The translations under genes were made by a program, and so were the position numbers. DNA of 64,000 bases from the NCBI GenBank assembly GCA_033977485.1, contig CM066994.1:46401155-46465154 (forward strand), read 5' to 3'. Shown here piece after piece: positions 55,462 through 64,000 of the stretch. Each line of letters opens with the position of its first letter. Positions within the stretch are counted from its first letter, which is position 1. The stretch comes from Hydrangea macrophylla. Lineage: Eukaryota; Streptophyta; Magnoliopsida; Cornales; Hydrangeaceae. Below the pieces are notes generated by a model that was not told the origin of the DNA, ran no database searches, and worked only from the letters and a program-made list of their open reading frames with translations.

Positions 55462-56540
55462 TGTAACACCCGTACTCGGAGAAAGGGATTAATTATCATA
55501 TTAGTATGCATTAATTATTACCATTAGTGTATAATACAGGTTAAGGACAGGCTTTTGACTCGCCCGTGGAAAGTGTCCAATAAAGGACAGAGTTGGAAGT
55601 CCCCAGTGAGGTGCGACATGTATTGAAGTGGGACCCAGTGAAGGGCCCGAATAATAAAATTTACATTTTACATGTTAAATGCATTTATATGATTGAATGA
55701 ATACTTATTTAAAGATGCTTCCATATTATGATGTTATATATTAGCTTTTGGTACCGGTTTGGGTACCCATAAAAGGGTATAAATTAAAAAGGATTCATAA
55801 TGAGTAGGGCGATAACAACTTCACAAAATATTTGGGACCACGTTTGGGACCCATACGAGCCTTAGACAAACACCAATTTAGATATTTGGGTAGTTAATGG
55901 AATGTTTGGGGATTTCATAATAAGAACTTAGAAACTATTGGGGGTGTAAAAGAAAAGAGAAGAAATTGAGGTGATGACACCTCAATGTAAGTTGCATGTG
56001 TGTGTATACGTCAAGTGATTGAGGGAGTCTCTTAATTTACAGAAAGTAAAGAGAAAAGAAAGAAAGACGCCGAAAGAGAAAGACGAACATGTTCTCGACA
56101 TCGTTAATTAGCCGCTCAGTCGCCGTTCGTCATCCAATTCACAAACTGAAGCCGTATTCGGACTAGTGGGGGTGAGGCGATCATTTCTATACCTTTTATT
56201 TACATTTTAATCACGGCCAAGGGAATAGTCTTCCGATTTGAGTGAACCATTAATCGATGAATTCTACGATTATGTATGCTTATGTGCTTAAATTATTGCA
56301 TTATACATGTGTGCGACATATCAAGCATGTTTAGATTGCTCACTTAGCGTAATGCTTAAGAAAACCGTTTTCCCTTTATGTTGTGGTAAAAAACAACCAC
56401 CGCAGGTTCGAAGCAATACCTGGAGAGGAAATGACGTGCGTTTAGGAAATGGGAGACATTTGGGGTCTATTTATATGTCCTCTTTTTAAACTTGTAAAAT
56501 GTTGAAATGTAGTTCCTATAATGGTGGTGTTGGTACTCCT
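55462..56540 (+). repeat. Gypsy LTR fragment, plus orientation
   Basis: Begins TGTAACACCCGTACTCGG, replacing the transposase sequence. Similarity to the reverse complement of 62480-62923 includes GGGACCCATACGAGCC and TTTAGATATTTGGG. A probable transcript start lies near 56090-56200. No LTR 3' end or PBS was found, so the right limit is approximate. Confidence 0.55.
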
Positions 56541-58595
56541 GTCGTAACCATGCCAAAAATTAGTTTAATATCCAACTTATCCAACTGTATCCTATGAGGG
56601 CCAATTGTGAATGACCTGTCAATTCTATTGTATTAGTCGATAACTCATATGGACGCCTCGTCATTCTTCTTCGCAAAATTGTTGATTTGATATATGAAAG
56701 CTCTGAACAACTGCAAGAAAGGAGTCAATTGCAACATATGGACATGATTGTCTTGAAGTTGAATTTTCTCAAACAGTGAGTGTAGTACAACGAATGTGCT
56801 CCTATATCGTGAGCCAATCTGTGTGTAGCAGCATCATTTTTTACATGCTGGGGACTTTGATGATATCGTTGCATTGATGGACATAATTTGTCAGTATAGA
56901 AAACAAGAAAAAGGATACAACCAATGCAGTCATGAACAAAATGTAACAATCAACAATTTGATTCATGATTCAACCAAATACTGTCAAAAATTTGACATTT
57001 AAGTGTACAACTCTACACCTACATGATCCTTTTTTTTTTTTACGAAACCAATGACATGGACTCCAATTGTAAATTTCTGCACTAAACTTATTAACTCTCA
57101 TGTGCAGGTGCATATTTATGCATATCATAAGAGCCAATGTAGCAAACAAATGAGAATACTATACAATATTTCAATTTCCATTATCGAAATCATAAAGAGA
57201 CAAATCCAGTATTTTTTCCTGCCAATCAATTGTTTTGAACATGCCAAGTAAACGTTGCGCATGCAATCAATACCTTTTATGCTAAAGTTAGTGTAAAGTT
57301 TAGTAGTAAAAAAGATCCCTGAATAGTTGTCGAATGACTCCAGCACTACTAATCACTGAATGTAAAACAAATCGTTCTTGCAATTCACAAACACAAACAA
57401 TATCGAATGCATACAAAAACAAATTTTGTGACGAATGCATGGCTCTGACAAAAAACAGGGGTTTCTGCGACTTGAAACCCTATTTACCTAGAATGTATCA
57501 TATGAGTTCCAGAACTCAATGTTGAAAAAAAAATGATCGATCAACGTTATATGTTCTTAGGATCTGTGTTAAACCCCAATCAAAAAACAGGACCGAATAT
57601 TGGGACTCGTGTAAACCCAAAAACCCTCTTTTTAAAATATGATACATTTGTTTACTTCCAATCTTCGTGAACCCACACCCATAGTTATGGGTTGTTTTTT
57701 TATATTAAACATCTTATCAATACATATTGCACACCAAAAATAAAGGGTTTCGGAGAATGGAAACCCTGTTTTTCACCAAGAAAGTGCAATACGATTTGGT
57801 GAACTCGATCTTGTTCATACGAAAAACATCGATCAACTGTCGAAACCAAAAAACTAGTCCTTTTATTGTTTGTGATTATGATTTCCACTTACCCTTTCTC
57901 CCCATTCTTTGATGATCTTCGAAACTGGCCTCGACGTCGCCGTCCTTCATATTCTCCCTTCAAATGTTGCTTCAGTGAACAAATGCCGTAAAATGTGAGA
58001 CTTTCAGCATAAAAATGTAACGTTTTCCTTGTTTTGAATTTGAATTCTACAAAATTGCAGCAATGATTTTGGGGTTTCTCGTTGATGATACGTGTTCAAA
58101 GTTGATGTGTATTTGGAAGGTTTTATTTGAGTGTGCGCGAGTTATGGGTGGGTATTTTCATCTAGATTTTATGAATGGACCTATGACTAAATAGTTTTTA
58201 TGATTGACCCTATTGGACTAGATGTACAATAATTAGGATTTAATACTAGTTTATTCTAGATTCAAAACCAAATGAATCCATTACAGATGACAAATAAGGA
58301 TTTAGCATATTCAATCATATGTACTTCGAATACATTATGCCTTCTCTTTATTTCTTATTAATTGACTCATTATCAATAGGCCAAGGCTGAGTACTTTTCT
58401 TCAAGTATTTTTTGTCTTATTCGAAGATGCATTGGTAAATCTATGTGCTAAACAACTTCGATATTGATAAAATTATGGATCTAGAATCAACAAATTAAAA
58501 TCTATAAAAGAAGGCCCATAGTTGATATGAAAATCTAAAGGAAAAAAAAAACCAAATTTTGCTATCACGTAAATGTCTTTCAATATTCCTGCAGG
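56541..58595. other. Unassigned sequence, no supported gene
   Basis: Short frames only. On the minus strand, 57947-57890 reads MKDGDVEASFEDHQRMG and runs into a good splice donor (GGGTAAGTGG), so it could be a first exon, but no second exon was found. The area near 58150-58260 resembles MULE-type ends in composition. Nothing firm. Confidence 0.3.
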
Positions 58596-58628
58596 ATTCA
58601 GAGACATTTTCTGAAATGTCTCTGAATT
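58596..58628. repeat. Perfect 14-bp-arm hairpin
   Basis: ATTCAGAGACATTT, a short TCTG loop, then AAATGTCTCTGAAT. Variants of GAGACATT recur at 58845, 58882 and 58978 up to the pararetroviral fragment. Confidence 0.85.
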
Positions 58629-58995
58629 CTGTAGGATCCAGACACCAAAATAAAAAAAATTAATAATAAACAAAGAAAAGAAGAAGAAGATGAGACACAG
58701 AGCATGAAGAAAAGTCTTGAGTTAAGATACATTCTCTAAAATAGAAAAGAATAGGAAAGAAATTTTCGGAGAATTTTTGGGCTTGAATAAAATATATATA
58801 TATATATATTTTAGAAAATGACTCCGAATCATGGAGACTTCAAAGACATTGTAGAAATCTCTCAGACGTATCTGAAATTTTAGAGACATTCTTTGAAATT
58901 TTGAACTTTGTTGTGCGTAGAGTCTTTGATCCTAAAAATATTAGAGGCATTTTAAGAGAATATTGTCTTTGAAAATTTAGAGACATTTTGTGATT
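58629..58995. other. AT-rich spacer with GAGACATT words
   Basis: Non-coding. It includes a (TA)n run (58792-58810) and several GAGACATT/AGACATTG words. It lies just downstream of the pararetroviral fragment in that fragment's sense. Confidence 0.5.
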
Positions 58996-60260
58996 TCAGG
59001 CACATCCTCGAGTATAACTCCTGACTAGAAATTTTTGATTTAAAATATCATCTTGAAATTTACTTATACATAATACTAAAGAAAGAATTTCTTTCTTTAT
59101 GGTACTGTAATTATTTTGTGCTTTGTTCCAAATTCCAGAATGGTATCTCACAATCTGTTCATTGGATGAACCATTGACTTTTTGAAGGAGAATTCCTCCA
59201 TAACCATGCTCGGAAGCATCTGTTTTAATAATTTTAAAGGAATCAACTGAAGGAATGCCAAGACATGAAAGAGATTTGACATATTTCTTGACTTCTTGAA
59301 CAATGGAAGTATGAACAGGTGACCAAGGAGGGGGATTGGATTTCAATCTATCAAATAGGGGTTTACATTTTGAACGAAGACTGGGATATAAATCAGATAT
59401 ATAATTTAAAGAACCTAAAATCTTTGTAACTGGGTTTTGTCCAGAATTTCATCTGGGAATTTATCAGCAAATTGAATAGCTCTATCAATAGGAGTGATTT
59501 TCCCACGATGAATATTGTGACCAAGAAATCTGACTTTGGACTGAAATAGACTAATTTTTGAGGCTGAGACAACAAGACCATTGGCTTTGATGGTATTGAA
59601 AAACGAATTTAAATGTTTCCAATGTTCATCAATTGACTTTGAGAAAATAAGAACATCATCAATGTAGACAATTGAAAAATGACTGAATGGGTTAAATATT
59701 TCATTCATAATATTTTGAAATTCACTAGGGGCATTCTTAAGACCAAAGGGCATTACATTCCATTTATAATGTCCAAATGGGGTTGTAAAGGCAGTCTTAT
59801 ATCTATCACTCTCATGAATTTGGATTTGCCAAAATCCACTCTTCATATCAAATTTACTAAAAATAACAGCTTGGCTTAATCGATTGACTAAATCTCTCTT
59901 ATTGGGGATAGGTTACCTAATCCATTCTAAGACCTTGTTGAGAGGTTTGTAATTGATAACTAGCCTTGGTATTCCTCTTTCTAACTCAGCATTTTTTCTA
60001 ACATAAAACGCAGGGCAAGACCAGGGTGACTTACTTTTATGAATTATTTTTTTATTTAACAATTCATTAATTTCTTATTTACATAATTCCACGTCTTCTT
60101 GACTCATCTGAATAGGTCTAGCTTTGGTAGGGATATTGGACTCGTTAAAGTCTTTGATATAAGGAAGGGTAACTATATGTTTTTTCCTATACCAAAAGGC
60201 ATTAGGTAAGTCTGCACATACAAACCACATACAAATATGTTCCTTCATTAACAGCACCAA
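58996..60260 (-). pseudogene. Endogenous pararetrovirus fragment: reverse transcriptase and RNase H (Caulimoviridae)
   Basis: Minus-strand remains of the polymerase of an integrated plant pararetrovirus. The RT shows FTTPFGHYKWNVMPFGLKN and the catalytic block IVYIDDVLIFS (about 59652-59684), the style of Caulimoviridae rather than of LTR elements. RNase H starts with TDASEHGYGGILLQ (about 59172-59212) and breaks off at about 59010, before its end. The RT upstream part (about 59850-60190) has stops, and a single-base frame change lies near 59414. Movement protein, coat protein and protease are not found. It is a short, defective fossil. Genus is not certain; florendovirus- or petuvirus-like are candidates. 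Confidence 0.85.
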
Positions 60261-60277
60261 ACCACATACAAATATGT
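60228..60277. repeat. Direct repeat at the pararetrovirus edge
   Basis: ACCACATACAAATATGTT occurs at about 60228 and about 60258, 30 bp apart, exactly where viral coding similarity ends. It may mark the joining event. Confidence 0.7.
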
Positions 60278-60529
60278 TGTCTATATCTCTCTGTTCTTCT
60301 CTTCTATGCTTTGAGTATGCTATTAAACCCTAAATCTGACCAATACCAAAAATTGCATCAGCACTATGCATGCTATAACGGATGTCATTTATATCACGTA
60401 TTAAATAACATAACACACCAACAATATCTCATGTATATAATAAATGCATCAACATATCCATAATGTGCACGTCGCATCGCTCAACACTCCGTATCCACGT
60501 CACTTGTTCCCAAAGGTTCTAAACCTATC
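60278..60529 (-). other. Chromovirus leader
   Basis: Non-coding sequence next to the PBS, read on the minus strand. It is cut by the pararetroviral fragment before any gag appears. Confidence 0.5.
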
Positions 60530-60541
60530 GCTCTGATACCA
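60530..60541 (-). promoter_or_regulatory. Primer binding site (initiator tRNA-Met)
   Basis: The minus strand reads TGGTATCAGAGC, five bases after the LTR end at 60547. An exact match to the usual chromovirus site. Confidence 0.85.
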
Positions 60542-60546
60542 CTAAA

Positions 60547-62923
60547 TGTCACGCCCTAGACCACCCATGTGATTTTAGGATACATGGAATTCCACCAAAC
60601 CTTATCTCAAGTCATTAAAGTTCCATAAAATCAAGATTAAAATAAGTTTAGAAAAAGAAACCATATACTAGCAATGACTCCTTCGAAGGTCCGAATACAA
60701 TCGCTTAGTACGACTCGCAAAAAGATCGGATTCTAAAAATTCCATTTTTGTGGATCAAGGAGTCCCAAGAGAACCCCCCCTTATGTAGAAAGTTTGTTTT
60801 ATAAACTTTGAGAAAGAATAGAAAAGAAAGTCAATAAGAGAGGTCTTCGACCAATCAAATGGTCCCATTGGACCGGTCGAACATCTCTCTGCAAGAAAGA
60901 CTCCCAGCTGGGGTACATTCAACTAGTCCAACGGGTTCCCTCCGACTGGTTGAGTGCCCCTCTGCAAGTTCAATCAGCTTATAAATCCTGTTTTAATAAA
61001 AAGAATTCATCCACAACTTTTTAAACATAAACTTAAAACCAACATCAACTCATGTAATCCTTCTCAACACCTCAAAAACATAATTGGAATTATACTCAAG
61101 AACTTAAAAGAGTCCTTGCTAGCATTTGAAAGCTTTTAAAGAAACCCAACTTAAGAAGCTAACATAAACTCTAGCTCAGTTAACACAATACATAAGGTCA
61201 GCCAATTCTCACAATTTCTATTAACAAGGCTAAATTGTGATACAAGCCCGAGCTACAAACTTAACACAAGTACGACCACTGTTACAAATCCCTGTTTAAA
61301 CTTACAAGAGTTGCTCCAAACATTAACTACAATTGTGAGATTACAACATGTTCTATAAATCTGGATTAATAATCGGTTACAAACTTAGTTACAACATAAG
61401 TCTTGTACTAGAATACACAAGATAAAATACAACCCAAAATAAAACCATAAATATAACCCCCGACCACGCGATCTAGCCTTTTCCCACATCAACTTTTCGA
61501 TTTCTCACAACCTTGCCACAATCACCTACTATGGTTATTCAATAACCACTACCATATATAAGCTATGTGCTTGTGAGCAATTTTAATTGTAAAAATGAAT
61601 GGCACCTTACATTTCAAATTCATCAAACAAAATATAATTGATCTCCAGGAAGAGCAAGTATATTTCCACCAACCATCACTACGCACCACACCCCAGGCTT
61701 CGTGCCTATGCCATCCATCCATGCCCCTTTAGACATGCAGTCCAAATTTCCTCTTACGGCATCACAATAGTCCACTCCCAATACGAGAAGTTGATCTGGT
61801 GGAACACTACAAATCCCCTTCGATCCACATAGCAACTTAGCATTCTCACATATAATTCATTACACCATGCTTCTCACATATACATGATTTCACAATAATT
61901 AGGCCTAATTTTAACCATATGAATTTTCCCAATAAAATTAAATATAATTATTCAGTCCAAATAGACATGCCAATATCATCAAGACATATGAATCCAAACT
62001 TGGATTACATTCAAAAATACGATTAAAATCAGTCACCTCTTGGGTTTCGCTCCTAAACATAAAATTAAGGCCCTACTAAGCTCTGGGTACAAATCTTATA
62101 CAAAAACTATAAATTATGAGCTAAAGTCCCAAAAGGGGTCGCAGAAAAACTGTCACCTAGCTTAATAAAATTGGTACCCACGTGTTAGACTCACCTCCAA
62201 GAGTCTGAATATGTGTTCTATTTTGAAACCCAACGTCAAACAATAACTCAAACGCCGACGAAACTCTGTCACCTTATTTCCCCTAGTTCGGCCGAATGGT
62301 GTTTTGGAGAAGTCTTTTTTTTTTTCTTTTCTTAGTTTGATCTATATCTTTATTAATTTAAGTGTGTGAAGTTTGTTTGGCAACACCTTGCCATGTGTCA
62401 ACATGGTGGTTTGGTGACACATACCTGTGCGTTCCACTATTAAGTGTACCAATTACAATTTTAATTTACACCAAATTTCTAAATGGATATTTGTATATGT
62501 CTCGCATGGGTCCTATAAGTGGTCCCATATAATACCATGAAGTTTTTAATTAGCCTACTAATTATATAGCGTTACGAATTCACTCTCACCAGGGTACTCA
62601 AAACTGACCACATAAATATTCATGACTAATACTAAAATATTAAAACAATTAAATAATCCACCATGTAATGCTATATATTGTTTAGATAAACATTTAAGTC
62701 ACATAAGAGTGATCAATACCCCAATCCTGTCTCATCTCAAATAGAACATCCCTACACATATCCCAATTTGGGACTACCACTCTGGCCAGTACTGGGTTCC
62801 CACTTGAACACCCAAAAACAAGTGAGTCAATACCCACTTTATGCATGTTTCAATAAACACCATAAAATAACGTGTATGCGTGCTAAAATGCAATTAGCAT
62901 TAAACGCGGGAGCGAGTGTTACA
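60547..62923 (-). repeat. Chromovirus-type LTR, complete, minus orientation
   Basis: 2377 bp, TGTCACGCCC to GAGTGTTACA on the plus strand. It is followed on its left by a PBS and on its right (minus-strand upstream) by a PPT-like tract. A relative covers 480-1637, and 63305-63393 repeats its terminal 89 bp. The lower part of the LTR (60840-60960) holds repeats of a GACTGGTCGAAC/CAACTAGTCCAAC-type word. No coding capacity is seen. Confidence 0.8.
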
Positions 62924-62940
62924 TCTCTCCCTCCCTCAAA
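62924..62940 (-). promoter_or_regulatory. PPT-like tract
   Basis: The minus strand reads TTTGAGGGAGGGAGAGA directly before TGTAACACTCGC. It has the form expected upstream of a 3' LTR. Confidence 0.7.
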
Positions 62941-63304
62941 GTAGTTTGGTCCCCAAACTTAACTTGTTTCTGATACCACCCCACAGTGGGTATTCTCCCT
63001 ACACCTCAATTTCTCTTCCTCAAATCATTTTCTCAACCAAAAGGTTGTTCACTAACTATCATTTGTCAGCATACTCGCAGTTCACAACATTTGCCATTTG
63101 CATTATGAACCTGTATAAAATACTTCTTTTCAGCTCAGATATCACAATACACATAGTTACACACATCACTTTAATCTCAGAGACGAATTCATTCGTCGAT
63201 ATCTCAAATAATTCCAGAAACTTCTTTTTTGTGATCAGCATCCCAGCGGATAATATCCCCAGTCAAATCATGTCATTTTGTTTCCTCAGCTTTTCCACAA
63301 TACA
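62941..63304 (-). other. 3' internal remnant of a chromovirus
   Basis: About 360 bp between the PPT and a second, short LTR-start piece. The minus strand includes AAGTTTGGGGACCAAAC, common before the PPT in this clade. No chromodomain is recognisable; frames on both strands are without domains. Confidence 0.45.
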
Positions 63305-63393
63305 CACTTTATGCATATGCCAATAAACACCATTAAATAACGTGTATGCATGCTAAAATATAATTAGCATTAAACACGGGAGTGGGTGTTACA
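63305..63393 (-). repeat. LTR terminal piece (89 bp)
   Basis: Repeats 62835-62923 with about 10 differences, ending GGGAGTGGGTGTTACA. It looks like what is left of the other LTR after a deletion. Confidence 0.75.
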
Positions 63394-64000
63394 TCAATGC
63401 ACTGCACGAAGACAAGAGGCATAACAATTCTTTGCCTTTTATGGGTAGAGCAACTCGTGTGGATGAAGTAGCGTTCCGGTGGGGGACAAATTCAAAGCAG
63501 TTTTTGACATTTTTGTAATCAAACTAGATGTTGATGTTAACTTATCGCGTGGTTATTAAATTTTGATAATTAAATATAGGGTCCTTTAGATTTCAGTCCT
63601 TTAGATACACCCAATCTAGAAATAGGCCCAACAAATAAGTCCGATTAGAAATTAGTCCTTCTACAATTTCATGGACCAAAATACCCTCTGTACTCAATTA
63701 ATGTGCTTACAGTGGAATTTCAGTTAGAGAATATTTTTTAAATTTGTCATAAATCTGCTGAAATTAGTCCCCATGATATCACAAGTAATTAGGGATTCAA
63801 ATTTAAAACACTAAACATACCCCAAAAATCTCGCGATTATCATAAAAGAGAGAGTAATTAGTGAGATAAAAAAATAGTGAGAAATTAACATAGATAAATA
63901 CAGCAAAAAGGAGAGTTTATAATAGTGAGAAATTCCCCACTTTAAAGAGTGAGAAATTCCTCACTTTAAAATACAGTGAGAAATTTTATCTATAATGGTG
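63394..64000. other. Unassigned sequence with short repeats at the window end
   Basis: No gene supported. From 63870 the word GTGAGAAATT recurs (63877, 63926, 63947, 63976), twice followed by CCCCACTTTAAA or CCTCACTTTAAA, making a small tandem array that runs to the window edge. Confidence 0.4.

Noticed and set aside
61623..61835. 70-codon minus frame and 64-codon plus frame in the 2.4-kb LTR
   Set aside because: Lie inside a repeat, no domain, and the frame is not kept in the related LTR at 480-1637.

Overview
The window reads as nuclear DNA of a flowering plant, probably a eudicot, from a repeat-rich, gene-poor region. It is AT-rich and nearly everything recognisable is a transposable element: Ty3/gypsy chromovirus (Tekay/Del-like), Athila-like and Tat/Ogre-like LTR retrotransposon parts, a Ty1/copia element, Mutator-like (MULE) and foldback MITE-type DNA elements, an Au-type SINE, and a piece of an endogenous pararetrovirus (Caulimoviridae). 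I found no convincing intact host protein gene, tRNA, rRNA or CRISPR array. The species cannot be named from this sequence.

Left block (1-24912). A minus-strand gypsy LTR with its primer binding site (PBS) starts at 2135. It is split by a plus-strand Tekay-like chromovirus (2768-22574, target-site duplication CTTCC). The chromovirus has LTRs of about 2.87 kb, a decayed gag-PR-RT-RH-IN-chromodomain region, and an unexpected open 202-codon frame between PBS and gag. Its 5' LTR is itself split by a minus-strand Athila-like element (3717-12169, duplication GTATA) that encodes only gag and protease. The outer LTR resumes at 22575 and is followed by a foldback MITE.

Middle block (24913-47808). A plus-strand Tat/Ogre-like LTR is split at 26231/47330 by LTR-type sequence. 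That sequence is split by a second Athila-like element on the plus strand (27260-44900, duplication GTTGG). This second element carries a young, internally deleted Ty1/copia element on the minus strand (34226-41673, duplication CCTTA) and, in its 3' LTR, a non-autonomous MULE-like insertion (41968-43528). The nesting gives the order of arrival directly.

Right block (47809-64000). This part is a scatter of MITEs, a duplicated AT-rich element, an Au-type SINE, a possible host-type promoter, a MULE transposase fragment cut by an LTR, a minus-strand pararetroviral RT-RNase H fragment, and a 2.4-kb chromovirus LTR with a PBS on one side and a PPT-like tract on the other.

The most interesting material is the pair of Athila-like elements. 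In opposite orientations and at independent sites, both have the same layout: LTR, Asp-type PBS, gag, protease, then about 2.57-2.59 kb of shared non-coding sequence, PPT and LTR. Neither has reverse transcriptase, RNase H or integrase at the same position. This points to a non-autonomous gag-protease family that moves with enzymes supplied in trans. A CpG-rich motif, (T)CGCGCGAGCG, recurs in both these elements and in the unrelated chromovirus LTRs.
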